NCBI RefSeq assembly: GCF_000731985.1
Contig: NZ_JNCS01000001.1
Location: forward strand, 310,001-374,000
DNA from: Natrinema altunense
Lineage (GTDB): Archaea > Halobacteriota > Halobacteria > Halobacteriales > Natrialbaceae
Length of the DNA stretch: 64,000 bases
Direction: 5' to 3'
The translations under genes and the position numbers were made by a program. Within the stretch, counting starts at the first letter, position 1. Every line of letters starts with the position of its first letter. The notes beneath the pieces were generated by a model that saw only the letters and a program-made list of their open reading frames with translations, was not told where the DNA came from and did not search any database. Of the stretch, positions 11,901-20,725 are shown in pieces.

Positions 11901-12579
11901 GGGGTCGCCCGCAGCGACCGACGAGCCCGCGTCGCGACTCGTCGGCACCGTCTTCCACGACGTCGCCGAGGAGGCGTTCCATCGCGAGTATCGCACCCGC
12001 GAAGCGTGGCGCGAGGCCGCCGTTCGACAACTCACCGCCCGCGATCTGCTCGCACACCGCGATGCGGTCCTCGCCTGCATCGACCGCTACTTCGACGCGA
12101 CCGCGCCGGCCTTCGAGCCGCCGGTCGCCGACTGGGAGCCCCTGGCCGCGGAACTCCCCTTCTCGCTCGAGGACGTGGCCGGCGTGACGGGGGACATCGT
12201 CGGCTACGTGGACTCGGTCCGGCAACACCCCGACGGCGGGCTCGCGGTGCTGGACTACAAGGCCACCGCGGAGCGGATCGACCCCGACGACGCCGCCCAG
12301 TTGTCGCTCTACGCGCGGGCTTGCGAGGAGCGGTTCGACGAGCCGATCGCGGCCGTCGGCTACGTCTACGTCGGCGACATCGACGGCCCTCGCGTCGACC
12401 TCCTCGAGCCCGGCGAGCTACCGTCGTGGGAATCGGTGCTCGAGACGCTCGCGGCGGTCGACGAGCCGTCGTTCGCGGAGACGACGCCGGGAGACCACTG
12501 CCGACACTGTCCACATCGGTCGTTAGGGTGTGGGCCGGCGGCGTACACGCCCGACAACGACGGCGTGGGCGGCGACTGA
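8902..12579 (+). CDS. AddA-like UvrD-family helicase with C-terminal Fe-S nuclease domain
   Basis: A 1225-residue superfamily 1A helicase-nuclease for double-strand-break processing. The ATG at 8902 overlaps the preceding gene by 8 nt and gives MADESGAADIDPKGNQQAVI. Visible motifs: Walker A AGAGTGKT at 31-38, motif II CDEFQDTD, motif III DQAIYGWRG, motif V MTVHQAKGLEFDTVLV and motif VI LHVALTRAAEHL. The C-terminal 280 residues form a PD-(D/E)XK domain with GYVDSV, LDYKAT and a following Gln-Leu-Ser-Leu-Tyr helix. Fe-S cysteines are in HETCARKHYLDH and CRHCPHRSLGC. All catalytic signatures look intact, so this subunit should supply both motor and nuclease activity. Overlapping reading frames indicate one operon with the two upstream genes. 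Confidence 0.92.
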   Translation: MADESGAADIDPKGNQQAVIDSHAACTSVDAGAGTGKTTTMLLRIERAIERGDVDPDDVLVLTFANEAAASIRAAVSDRLEPDAAAAIDVYTYHSFCYRLVREYAYYLGYSPEFDVVTERTRRRLIDRLLADNDYDFAAATRNDGSPADLVDAIDRFIRAMSREDITPDDLQSGLPPVRTLELCNEFVLRLERTAGEDLSFEAEALRYFNRDTHLETARESLIDYGKLVSYCREKIAEAPDEFREDDLVRDIDRYLRVLQQCVTNTIDALSLEDRTTKHLPRALFGNRIWGQATSRIEQTPFGRLKHYVEFLRLARHYADVYADYHDVLEAERAMDFDELVRTATGLLDDEAIASEITGQWSQVYCDEFQDTDATQFALVTELTDGPDRPDLLAIGDKDQAIYGWRGTDREGLDRLAAAYDDHEAIELELNFRSQQEILALTNACDYGPQSSKTLREDGRVAGSYDEDEPPDRVVKVESDEVPQSTPEQVATTVSRLLNGEAATVPRRSLGDIAVIVRTNRHAQAVADELQELQIPYEISGSPHGDISPGMRTVLSYLRVLVEPDADAHLRRVLLYRYRVTADDLATLQRRDGSLYDAVTNGDLSALDLEQPDRLETVRTHLERLERFRDVYPLSGFVRRFRELTRIEWFCASEERAGFDRLERFVEAYESDGVVQSLSTAFVDALTRTLQSGGSDRTRGTRSADCVDVMTVHQAKGLEFDTVLVPYLSDEEWCVDGDYVERARYRLLAATLDDAVDSPLLADLATERVAEEWRVLHVALTRAAEHLFVFGSDYEYDGGDDELAAATAETCLASDIEWSVTGQRMDLWASLTESFERVREVYPETVVDRTEEIAASAGESPGTITYYADYGARPVEPLETRAAIETVHRLGRLLRDGTLLSAADAASHGSLETESGDRAAADASPRVPSGRRLSALTTDTVRFPVDTLATATELPVAMRHSYSAMETHETCARKHYLDHVVRAIDDPAATMGEQAAVANRGSPAATDEPASRLVGTVFHDVAEEAFHREYRTREAWREAAVRQLTARDLLAHRDAVLACIDRYFDATAPAFEPPVADWEPLAAELPFSLEDVAGVTGDIVGYVDSVRQHPDGGLAVLDYKATAERIDPDDAAQLSLYARACEERFDEPIAAVGYVYVGDIDGPRVDLLEPGELPSWESVLETLAAVDEPSFAETTPGDHCRHCPHRSLGCGPAAYTPDNDGVGGD

Positions 12580-12755
12580 GCGTCGACGAGCGTTCGACTT
12601 CGCGTCGGCTCCTCGGAACGACTCCACACCACTCCAGAAACTCGTTTTCGAGGCTGCCGTTCGGTCGCGCATGTGAACGGACGCGGCCGTCGAACGGTCC
12701 GAGTCCCGTCCCTTGACCGGTCTCTTCGAGACGCGCCCCGATCGGAGAACGGGGA

Positions 12756-15332
12756 TTACGACTCCCAGTCGAACCGCTCCGGGTCACGCGCGGCGAGCGC
12801 CGTCCGGACTGCGGCGACGTTCTCGGGAACGTCGTGGACACGGACGAGATCCGCCCCGCGGTCGGCCGCGAGGGCACTGGCCGCGACGGTCGCCTCGAGT
12901 CGGTCGCCGGCCTCGCGGCCGACCTGGCCGAACATTGACTTGTGGGAATGGCCGAAGAGGACGGGACAGCCGAGCGCGCGGAACTCGTCGATCCGGTCGA
13001 GCAACTCGAAGTTCTCGCTGGCCGACTTCCCGAAGCCGATCCCGGGGTCGACGATGATTTGGTTCCGGTCCAGCCCCGCCTTCTCGGCCAGCAAAATGCG
13101 TTCGGAGAGTTGATCGATCACGTCCGCGACGACGTCGTCGTACTCGACATCGCGATCGGGGACGACCGGCGCGTCGATGCTGTGCATCACGACCAGCCCC
13201 GCGTCGTGTTCGGCGGCGACGAATCGCATCTCGGGGTCCTCGAGCCCCGACACGTCGTTGATGATGTCGGCACCGGCCTCGAGCGCGGCGTCGGCGACGG
13301 CGGCTCTGCGGGTGTCGACCGAGAGCAAGGCATCGAGATCGGCGATCCGTTTGACCACGGGCACGACCCGGTCGAGTTCCTCCTCGACCGACACGGGGTC
13401 AGCGCCCGGCCGGGTCGACTCCCCGCCGATATCGATCACGTCGGCGTCGGCCGCGACCATCTCCTCGGCGCGGGCCACGGCGTCGTCGAGAGCGTCGTAC
13501 TCGCCGCCGTCGTGGAAGCTGTCGGGCGTGACGTTCAGAATCCCCATTACGGCCGTCCGATCGGTCCAGGGGTAGTCCGGACCGCTCGAGCCGTCGGCTG
13601 GCCGATCGGGCGTTCGAGGCCGGCCGGCGGCCCCCGTCGGTTCCGTCGCGTCGCCGTCGGCGTCCATCTCGTCGGCGACGCTGGCATCGGGTCCGGCGTC
13701 GACCGCGAGCGTGTCCCGCAACTCGCGGGCGACATCGGTCAGACCGTGGGGTCGCGAGCGCGTCTCGAGGGTCTCGACGAGCGCTTCGAACTGGGCGAGC
13801 GTGCCCATCAACACGGCGTCGACGGGTTCGTCGTCGCGCTCGAGGCCCGAAAGTGCGCATTCACCGCCCAGCCGCAGCAGTTCCTCCTTGAGGACGGTCG
13901 CCTGTCGGTCCCGAAGCGCCGTCCTGACGACTCGGTGGACGGCGTCGCCGTCCAGTCGCTCGACATCGCCCGCGGCGACGTTCGCCTCCGCGAGCGCGTC
14001 GCGGGCGTCGGAGCGGTCGCGGACGCGCTTTGGAACGTCGGTACGGGTCCATCTCGATCGGGCCTCCGCGACCGCGAACAGCGACCCGGTGACGAGCACG
14101 CAATCGTCACTCCCGGCGTCGCCGAGGGCGGTCGCGAGCGCGTCCGGGACCGCGGTCTCGGTACGGACGGTCCCGACGCCGGCGTCGGCGAAGACATCGG
14201 CGAGGACGGCCCGATCCTCGGCCCGGTCGAGGGTCGGTTCGGTCGTCACGACGGTGTCGGGCGTCGGCAAGGCGGCGGCCATCTCGCGGTGGTCCTTGTC
14301 GTGCATCGCGCCGAAGACGAGGTAGAGGTCGTCGTAGTCGTACGTGCCGAGGGTCTCGGCGAGGCCCTCGCAGGCCCCCGGGTTGTGCGCGCCGTCGAGG
14401 ACGGTCAGCGGCTCCGTATCGAGCACCTCGAACCGGCCCGGCCAGTGGGCGCTTCGCAGGCCACGCGCGATCTCCGCCGTCGAAACGTCGCCGACCTGTC
14501 TGGCGAGGGTGGCGGCGATGCCGGCGTTTTCGGCCTGATGCTCGCCCAGCAACGGAATCCGCGTCTCGAGGTCCCACACATCCGCGTCGATCGAAACGGC
14601 GGCTTCGGTGTGGTTCGTCCGCCCACCGTAGGCGACCCGAACGTCGGGGTTCGAAGCGGTGCCGTCGTCGGCCTCCGTCGCCGCTCCGACGGTGACGACC
14701 GCGCCGGCGACATCGCGGATCGTCTCGAGCGGGCTCCCGGTGACGCCCGTGACAAGCGGCGCGTCGGCCGGGGCGACGTGGGCCTTGTCGCGGGCGATCT
14801 CCGCGACGGTATCGCCCAGGATGCCCGTGTGCTCGAGGGTCACGCTCGTGACCGCGCTGGCGACCGGATCGACGACGCTCGTGGCGTCGTACTTGCCGCC
14901 GATACCGACCTCGAGAACGGCGATGTCGACGTCCTCGCGGCCGAACTGCCAGATCGCCATGGCGGTCATCGTCTCGAAGAAGGTCGGGGACTCGCCGTCG
15001 GCGCCGCGCTCGGTGACGTACTCGCGAACGGCGTCGACGTAGTCACAGACGGCCGCCCGCGACATCTTCCGGCCGTCGACGCGGACCCGCTCGCGGAGGT
15101 CCTCGAGGTGTGGCGAGGTGTAGAGGCCGACGGAGTAGCCCGCCTCCCGCAGCGTCCGCTCGAGCATTCGGGCCGTGCTCCCTTTCCCGTTGGAGCCGGC
15201 GATCTGAACGAAGTCGACGGTTTCGTGTGGGTTCTCGAGGTGGGCCAACAGCCGGGCCGTCGACTCGGTGCCCGGCTTCGGGCGGAACCGTCGCAGATCG
15301 AAGAGGAAATCCGCCGCCTCGTGATACTCCAT
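12756..15332 (-). CDS. folCP: Bifunctional dihydrofolate synthase / dihydropteroate synthase (FolC-FolP fusion)
   Basis: An 858-residue fusion of two consecutive folate-pathway enzymes. Residues 1 to about 430 form a Mur-ligase-type FolC, with ATP-binding GSNGKGS at 46-52, LYTSPHLEDLRERVRVDG, LEVGIGGKYDATSVVDP and LDGAHNPGA. Residues about 595-850 form FolP, with NVTPDSFHDGG, DIGGESTRPGA, SVDTRR, NDVSG, DPGIGFGKS and GHSHKSM. A linker of about 150 residues with a small conserved-looking helical part (LMGTLAQFEALVETLE) and an acidic stretch joins them. FolP makes dihydropteroate from the pterin diphosphate and pABA; FolC adds glutamate. The fused order is characteristic of haloarchaea. Confidence 0.95.
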   Translation of the reverse strand: MEYHEAADFLFDLRRFRPKPGTESTARLLAHLENPHETVDFVQIAGSNGKGSTARMLERTLREAGYSVGLYTSPHLEDLRERVRVDGRKMSRAAVCDYVDAVREYVTERGADGESPTFFETMTAMAIWQFGREDVDIAVLEVGIGGKYDATSVVDPVASAVTSVTLEHTGILGDTVAEIARDKAHVAPADAPLVTGVTGSPLETIRDVAGAVVTVGAATEADDGTASNPDVRVAYGGRTNHTEAAVSIDADVWDLETRIPLLGEHQAENAGIAATLARQVGDVSTAEIARGLRSAHWPGRFEVLDTEPLTVLDGAHNPGACEGLAETLGTYDYDDLYLVFGAMHDKDHREMAAALPTPDTVVTTEPTLDRAEDRAVLADVFADAGVGTVRTETAVPDALATALGDAGSDDCVLVTGSLFAVAEARSRWTRTDVPKRVRDRSDARDALAEANVAAGDVERLDGDAVHRVVRTALRDRQATVLKEELLRLGGECALSGLERDDEPVDAVLMGTLAQFEALVETLETRSRPHGLTDVARELRDTLAVDAGPDASVADEMDADGDATEPTGAAGRPRTPDRPADGSSGPDYPWTDRTAVMGILNVTPDSFHDGGEYDALDDAVARAEEMVAADADVIDIGGESTRPGADPVSVEEELDRVVPVVKRIADLDALLSVDTRRAAVADAALEAGADIINDVSGLEDPEMRFVAAEHDAGLVVMHSIDAPVVPDRDVEYDDVVADVIDQLSERILLAEKAGLDRNQIIVDPGIGFGKSASENFELLDRIDEFRALGCPVLFGHSHKSMFGQVGREAGDRLEATVAASALAADRGADLVRVHDVPENVAAVRTALAARDPERFDWES

Positions 15333-15535
15333 ACGAAACCAGAGAGCCCGGCCATTTTAGAGTATTCCGTTCCGGGACTTGCTCGCGTCGATCTCCCGGC
15401 AGGGACGCGGCGACCGCTGGCGGATCGGGCGTCGAATATCCACCGCCAATATGTTCGGGGGAAGACCGACCCCGACGAGGGACGTCGGGTCGAACACGTC
15501 TTCGGCGAGCCCGAATCGCCTGGCGGAGATCACCC

Positions 15536-15904
15536 ATGCCAATAACCGACTTCGACAGCGAACGGACGTACGACGAGGATCGATTCAGCACGCGGCCCGT
15601 GTTCCGGAGCGACCGGATGAAGGTCGTGCTCGGCTACTTCGAGCCGGGGCAGTTCATTCCGGTTCACGCGCCCGGCAGTGACGTCGCGATCTGTATCCGC
15701 TCGGGAACCGGCGTCGTTCGAGAGGGCGAGACCGAGCACGTGGTCGGTCCCGACGACGTGGTCGTCGTCGAGGCCGATGTCGAACGGGGGGTCCGAGCCG
15801 ACGACGAACGGCTCGAGGCCCTGCTCACGACGAGTCCGCCGCCGACCGACGCCGAGCATGCGCCCGTTCGCGAGGGACTCGAACGCGGCGTCTTCGATCC
15901 CTGA
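15536..15904 (+). CDS. Single-domain cupin protein
   Basis: A 122-residue cupin starting at the ATG at 15536. The longer frame from 15110 is antisense to folCP and was discarded. The double-stranded beta-helix pattern is clear: GYFEPGQFIPVHAPGSDVAI (motif 1 with one His and an Asp) and RSGTGVVREGE, then VGPDDVVVVEADVERGVRAD (motif 2, lacking the usual HxxxN histidine). The metal site is therefore weak and catalysis is uncertain. The C-terminus is short and acidic. It is divergent from folCP, with no functional link evident. Confidence 0.85.
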   Translation: MPITDFDSERTYDEDRFSTRPVFRSDRMKVVLGYFEPGQFIPVHAPGSDVAICIRSGTGVVREGETEHVVGPDDVVVVEADVERGVRADDERLEALLTTSPPPTDAEHAPVREGLERGVFDP

Positions 15905-16049
15905 TCCGATTCCTGTTCAGTCCCGTACCTTCGACCCGTTCCCGAGTGACCGATAGATACGGCGTCGGGACGTTCACGAGCGGTCACAGTGGAATATATG
16001 TTGTTGGGCGTGTGACAGCAAGTGGAGAGTCGGACATCCGGGATACGCT

Positions 16050-17006
16050 ATGGGTGAGACACCGCAAAGCCACCTCGCGGACGGCCGGCGGACCGCTCGT
16101 CGACGGACGTTCCTCCGCGCCGTGCCGTGGGTCGGAACGGCGCTCACAGCGACCGGTACTGCCGCCGGGAGCGCGACGGATCGGGACTTCCCGCCACCAA
16201 AACGTACCGAGTGGAGTGAGCCGATTTCGCTCGGCAACGGCGAGTTACGGACGTTTACCACGGTCGCACCGTCGGGCGATCCGACATACCACGGCGTCGT
16301 CCTCGACCGCGACGCGCTCACTGGACTTCCGTCAGCCGCAGAGTTGCGAGCCCGGGCAGAACGCGGCGAGCCCGGGGACAAATACGGGCCGACCGGCACG
16401 GCCCTCGAGATCCATCACGCGTGGTCACAGGAGTTCTTCGTTCCGTTTCCCGAGACGGCGGCGACGCCGTTTACCTTCCTCGGCCTGACCTGGAACCCGG
16501 AGGGCCACCCGCCACCGGGGACCTACGACGTTCCGCACCTCGACGTTCACTTCCACATGCTCGAGGCGGAGACGGTAGATACCATCGACGGCCCGAGGGC
16601 AGCGGCGTACACCATCCCGGAAGCCCGCCTTCCTGCCGGATACACCCGCGTTCCCGAACCGGGGCTCGACGGCGACTTCGCAGTCGTCACGGACATGGGC
16701 GAACATCTAATCGACCCCGGCGCGCCGGAACATACCGACGGCGAGTTCACGAACACGCTCATCTGGGGTGCATACGATACGACCGGCAACGGGCGCGGCG
16801 AACTCACATTTATCGAACCGATGGTGACGAAGCGCTACCTCGAGACCGTGACCGGCACCGATCGGTACGAGATCCCACAGCCGACGCTGTATCCGACGGC
16901 CGGTTCGTATCCGACGGCCTATGCGGTCCGCGATGTCCCGAGCGACGATGCGATCGCGATCACGATCGAAGCGTTCACGCCCGTGGGTCGGACCGAACAG
17001 CACTGA
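16050..17006 (+). CDS. Tat-exported protein, TTHB210/DUF5602-like
   Basis: A 318-residue protein with a twin-arginine signal (ARRRTFLRAV, then a hydrophobic stretch to about residue 42), so it should be exported folded. A GTG-free ATG start at 16050 keeps the whole signal. The mature part is rich in His/Asp/Tyr; the segment YDVPHLDVHFHMLEAETVDT suggests a metal or cofactor site. Overall it resembles the TTHB210-like/DUF5602 group, which I assign only from pattern memory. Later segments (LIWGAYDTTGNGRGELTFIE and PMVTKRYLETVTG) contain no known catalytic motif. Substrate and role are unknown. Confidence 0.75.
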   Translation: MGETPQSHLADGRRTARRRTFLRAVPWVGTALTATGTAAGSATDRDFPPPKRTEWSEPISLGNGELRTFTTVAPSGDPTYHGVVLDRDALTGLPSAAELRARAERGEPGDKYGPTGTALEIHHAWSQEFFVPFPETAATPFTFLGLTWNPEGHPPPGTYDVPHLDVHFHMLEAETVDTIDGPRAAAYTIPEARLPAGYTRVPEPGLDGDFAVVTDMGEHLIDPGAPEHTDGEFTNTLIWGAYDTTGNGRGELTFIEPMVTKRYLETVTGTDRYEIPQPTLYPTAGSYPTAYAVRDVPSDDAIAITIEAFTPVGRTEQH

Positions 17007-17112
17007 TCTCCCGTCCGGTTCGGGACGCGAGACCGGATGCCGAACGGAGAACGGTCTCGAGCGCCCGTTAGCGGTCCAACTATCGACTCGAGCGGCGGAT
17101 CGGACCGGACGG

Positions 17113-17355
17113 TCACGTTCCGCGCGGTCTCGTCGGCGGGCGGAAAAACAGGGCGTCGAGCACGGCGATGGCGGCGATGGAAACACCGGCGAGAAGCGTC
17201 GTCTCAGCCGAGAGATCGAGGAGGCGACCGACGAGGCCGGCGACCGCGAAGGCCGTCGGAATCAACCCCAACAGGAGGTCGTATCGGTCGATCCGCGAGA
17301 CGTACTCGGCGAGTCGAGACCCCGTATCGACTCCGGTGATGTCTCTCCATCCCAT
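17113..17355 (-). CDS. Small two-helix membrane protein
   Basis: An 80-residue protein with an amphipathic N-terminus (RLAEYVSRIDRYDLLLGLIP) and two hydrophobic segments at about 27-45 and 52-70, ending in a basic, Pro-rich tail. An AT-rich TATA-like TTTTTAG lies about 40 nt upstream. It resembles the many short haloarchaeal membrane proteins with no known role. Confidence 0.72.
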   Translation of the reverse strand: MGWRDITGVDTGSRLAEYVSRIDRYDLLLGLIPTAFAVAGLVGRLLDLSAETTLLAGVSIAAIAVLDALFFRPPTRPRGT

Positions 17356-17481
17356 CGATGCACACCTCTCGCTGGGACGTACGATCGCCCCTCACTAAAA
17401 ACATATGGAAGCGAGTGGCGCAGAACGGAGCTCCGTCGCCATCCATCGATCTCAGGCAGCCACAGCGGCTCGTCGGGTGCG

Positions 17482-18264
17482 TCACTCCGCGGCTCGCTCC
17501 TGCCCCAGTTCGCCCTCGCCGTGTTCGCGGGTGATCTCGAGGAAGGCATCCTCGAGACTGCGGGCGTCGCCGGTCTCGGCGCGGGACTTGAGCCGCTCGG
17601 GGTCGCCCTCGGCGACGAGTTCGCCGCCGTGGAGCACGCCGATCTCGTCGGCCAACTCGTCGACGACGGGCAGGATGTGTGTCGAGAGGAAGACGGTCAT
17701 CTCCCGATCGGCGAGGTCGGCGATCGTGTCCCGCATCGTCCGGGCGGCGCGGGGATCGAGTCCGCTCGTCGGCTCGTCGAGGAAGGCCACCGCCGGTTCG
17801 TGGAGGACCGCCTGAATGACGCCGACCTTCTGGCGCATCCCCTTCGAGTAGTCCTCGATGCGCTTGTTCGCGTCCGCGCGCAGATCGAACCGCTCGAGCA
17901 GCGACGCGATGCGCTCGTCGGCCGTGTCCGCGGGCATGTCACGAAGACCGGCGGCGTACTCGAGCTGTTCCCGGCCGGTGAGTTCGTCGTAGATCGGCGG
18001 CTCCTCGGGTAGGTAGCCGATGTGCGGGGTCACCGATTCGCGGTCGGCGATGGAGTGGCCGGCAACCCTGGCCGTCCCGGCGGTCGGTTTCGTCAGCGTC
18101 GTCAGCATCCGCATCGTGGTCGTCTTCCCCGCGCCGTTGGGACCGAGAAAGCCATAGACCGTGCCGCGCTCGACGGCCATCGTCAGATCCGAGACGGCGA
18201 CCGTCTCGCCGTAGCGTTTGGTCAGTCCCTCGGTTTCGATCGCGGGGGCGTCGGCGGCGCTCAT
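17482..18264 (-). CDS. ABC transporter ATP-binding protein (ABC-2 type)
   Basis: A 260-residue cytosolic ATPase of the CcmA/NatA class. Walker A GPNGAGKTTT lies at about 40-49, the Q-loop in GYLPEEPPIYDELTGREQLE, the signature YSKGMRQKV, Walker B VAFLDEPTSGLD and the switch His in LSTHILPV. It reads divergently from the membrane gene at 18501, which is the obvious permease partner, with only 236 bp between them. A TATA-like TTAATTATACC lies at about 18282-18292. The substrate cannot be told; multidrug, antibiotic or protein-maturation roles are all possible for this class. Confidence 0.94.
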   Translation of the reverse strand: MSAADAPAIETEGLTKRYGETVAVSDLTMAVERGTVYGFLGPNGAGKTTTMRMLTTLTKPTAGTARVAGHSIADRESVTPHIGYLPEEPPIYDELTGREQLEYAAGLRDMPADTADERIASLLERFDLRADANKRIEDYSKGMRQKVGVIQAVLHEPAVAFLDEPTSGLDPRAARTMRDTIADLADREMTVFLSTHILPVVDELADEIGVLHGGELVAEGDPERLKSRAETGDARSLEDAFLEITREHGEGELGQERAAE

Positions 18265-18500
18265 ACGAGTCCTTCAGTCTCGGTATAATTAAATGTGTAT
18301 CACAACGTACAGGAGTCCCGTCGCCGGCCCGCGTACCGACCGGGACTCGGACCGGCGCTCGACGACACTGATCGAGCCCCACCGGCACGGCGGACGCGGG
18401 GAATGACAGCAATCCAAACGGTTTACTGGGAGCGCGACACGATTCCGACCATGAGACTCGATCGCCCGCTCGCCCCGTCCCCGAAACGAGGTGTTCGCTG

Positions 18501-20168
18501 ATGGGACTCGCCGCCGCTTCGCTGTCGATCACCAGAGCCGAGTTCCGGCGGACCACTCGAGCGGTCGCCGGTAACCGGACCAGACTGGTCCTGATGGCGA
18601 CGGTTGCGCTGTTCGCACTCGGCCCGATCACGGCTGTCGGCGTCCTCTTGCTTCCGGAACTGGGGGAACACGCCGCCGACGGGACGCTCTCCGCGGCCGA
18701 CGCGGCGACGGCAACCGACTACGTCACCGGTGCCACGGCGGTCGTGTGGGTGTTTCTGGTCTTCATGGCGGTCATGCGGACGATCACGACCGTCGCCGAC
18801 ATCGATCAGCCGGCTTTTCTCCTGCTATCGACCCCGGTTCGAAACACCGTCGTCGGCGTCGTCGCCGCGGAAACAGCCCGCTTTGCGGTGTGGCTGCTGC
18901 CGTCGACGGTGCTCCTCGCGGCGGCGTTCGCCGCCGGTGCGGGAACCCCGCTCCCGGTACTCGCGGCACCGCTGTTGGTCGGGAGTTGCCTGCTCACCGC
19001 GTTCCCCGTCGGGTTCGCCGTGGGCATCTGGATCCGTCACCTGATCACCACCTACGAACCGATCGCCCGGTACCGGATGCTGCTGTTCGCCGCGTTCTGG
19101 GCACTCTACCTCGGCGCGGTCACGACCGGCGGGTTCGACGTGATCATGGAAACGCTGTTCGTTCGACTCCGGAGCAGTCCGCTCGGTTGGCCCGGTCACC
19201 TCCTCCTGATCGGCGTCCCCGGCATTGATCCGTCAGTTCCCGCGCTCGGCGGCACAGCCGTCGGCTCAGTAGTCGTCCTCGGGCTCGCCTTCGCGGTCGG
19301 AACCGCCGGCGCGCGGACACACTGGTTCGCGGACCCGGCCCGAACCGACGACGAGGAACCTAGCTCGGAAACGTCCGACGATCGGCTCGCCGAACTCCTC
19401 TCAGGGACGCTCTCGCGGCCGGTTCGGACGGTCGCGGTGACCGCGATCCGTCGCACGAAACGCTCGCCGATCCGACTCGCGTACGCCGGGTACCCCTTGC
19501 TCGGCAGCGTCGCGTTCGCCCAACGGATCATCGAGGCCGGAACCGTCCCACGGTTCGTGGCCGTCTTGCTCTGTCTGTACGTCGTCTGGGCTGCTGGCGT
19601 GCTGTTCACGCTCAACCCCCTCGGCGATCTCGGGCCGGCGCTGCCCGCCGTCGTCACGTCGACGCTCACCGGTCGACAAGCGATTCGCGGTCGAATCGCC
19701 GCCGGCGCGCTCGTCAGCGTTCCGCTCGCGCTCCTCGTCTCGGTCGTTACGGGCATCGTCAGCCCGCTCTCGCTCGAGCGCACCGCCGCACTGGTCGGGG
19801 CCACCGTCGTCGGTGCGATCGCGACGCCGGCCCTGGCCGCCGGGATCGGCTCGGCGTTCCCTCGCTTCGGGAGCGTCAACGTCACTTCAAACCGCGAGGC
19901 CGTGATGCCGAGCAAGACCGCCTTCCTCGTCTACACGCTGGCGATCGCGCTGCCGGCGATCGCGGCCGCCAGCCTCTACCTCGAGGCCCCCGAAGCGATC
20001 GCCGGCCTGCTCAGGTCGGTCACCGCGTGGACGCCGCTCCCCGCGGTCTCGCTGTCCGCCCGCACGATCACGACCGGTGCGTGGATCGTCCTACTCGCCG
20101 GGCTGCTCGCCCCGCCGATCTCCTATCGCTACGCGGTCGAGCGGTTCGACTGGTACGACTTCGAGTGA
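18501..20168 (+). CDS. ABC-2-type transporter permease
   Basis: A 555-residue polytopic membrane protein with roughly twelve hydrophobic segments, in two blocks separated by a polar cytoplasmic loop at about 275-320 (TDDEEPSSETSDDRLAELLS). The N-terminus SITRAEFRRTTRAVAGNRTR resembles the amphipathic coupling helix of ABC-2 permeases. Divergent from an ABC ATPase gene, which supports a transporter pair. Permeases of this size are common next to CcmA-type ATPases in haloarchaea. Substrate unknown. Confidence 0.85.
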   Translation: MGLAAASLSITRAEFRRTTRAVAGNRTRLVLMATVALFALGPITAVGVLLLPELGEHAADGTLSAADAATATDYVTGATAVVWVFLVFMAVMRTITTVADIDQPAFLLLSTPVRNTVVGVVAAETARFAVWLLPSTVLLAAAFAAGAGTPLPVLAAPLLVGSCLLTAFPVGFAVGIWIRHLITTYEPIARYRMLLFAAFWALYLGAVTTGGFDVIMETLFVRLRSSPLGWPGHLLLIGVPGIDPSVPALGGTAVGSVVVLGLAFAVGTAGARTHWFADPARTDDEEPSSETSDDRLAELLSGTLSRPVRTVAVTAIRRTKRSPIRLAYAGYPLLGSVAFAQRIIEAGTVPRFVAVLLCLYVVWAAGVLFTLNPLGDLGPALPAVVTSTLTGRQAIRGRIAAGALVSVPLALLVSVVTGIVSPLSLERTAALVGATVVGAIATPALAAGIGSAFPRFGSVNVTSNREAVMPSKTAFLVYTLAIALPAIAAASLYLEAPEAIAGLLRSVTAWTPLPAVSLSARTITTGAWIVLLAGLLAPPISYRYAVERFDWYDFE

Positions 20169-20380
20169 CTCGGCGATCGGGTCAGCAATCCCCGCCGGCC
20201 GGCAGTACGCGCGGTTTCGCCCCGAACCGCGCCCGGGAACGCCGAACGGGCGACGAGATCGTCGATCGAAGCGGCTACCGACGAGGCAGGACGGGCGACG
20301 CGACAGGACAGGCTCCGTGACGGCGAAGACGACGACTGTGACGACGACATCGTTTCGACTGCGGGTCCGAATCGAACGCG

Positions 20381-20524
20381 TTACTGTGAATCGATCTCGT
20401 CCGGCAGATGATCTACGCCGTATGCCTGTATTACTTGACGAATATGGAAGTTCTTCTCCGACGGATCGTCGCTCTGTAATGCTTTCTCGAGGTGTTCCAT
20501 ACAGTCATCAGCTAGCTTCGGCAT
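20381..20524 (-). CDS. Very small acidic protein, function unknown
   Basis: A 47-residue protein starting MPKLADDCMEHLEKALQSDD and ending in an acidic GVDHLPDEIDSQ tail. The frame extends to 20563, but a TATA-like TTTTTAG at 20552-20558 lies about 28 nt before the ATG at 20524, so the shorter leaderless start is preferred. The pattern is two amphipathic helices. It resembles short conserved haloarchaeal proteins, but I cannot name a family. Confidence 0.6.
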   Translation of the reverse strand: MPKLADDCMEHLEKALQSDDPSEKNFHIRQVIQAYGVDHLPDEIDSQ

Positions 20525-20725
20525 CTTACTACGATCGTAGTTCGTCACAGCACTAAAAAGCATATATCTTCCTATAACTATGGCAGGCAGACATTGCTAA
20601 CGGAATGGAACGTGGCGTCGATCGATCGGTTCGAGCGTCGACACACCGCCTCGCGACGGAATCGACACCGGCCGACAGCAGCGTCACGACGATACGGTGT
20701 CGGGAGTCGACCGGGCCAGGCGTCG

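Noticed and set aside
9085-12228. Antisense open frame of 1047 residues opposite the AddA-like helicase
   Set aside because: The helicase on the other strand has all family motifs. The antisense protein has no recognisable domain and reflects the lack of stop codons in GC-rich complementary codons.
12942-15545. Antisense open frame of 867 residues opposite the FolC-FolP fusion
   Set aside because: Shadow of a clearly identified gene; its 3' part merely runs into the cupin region.
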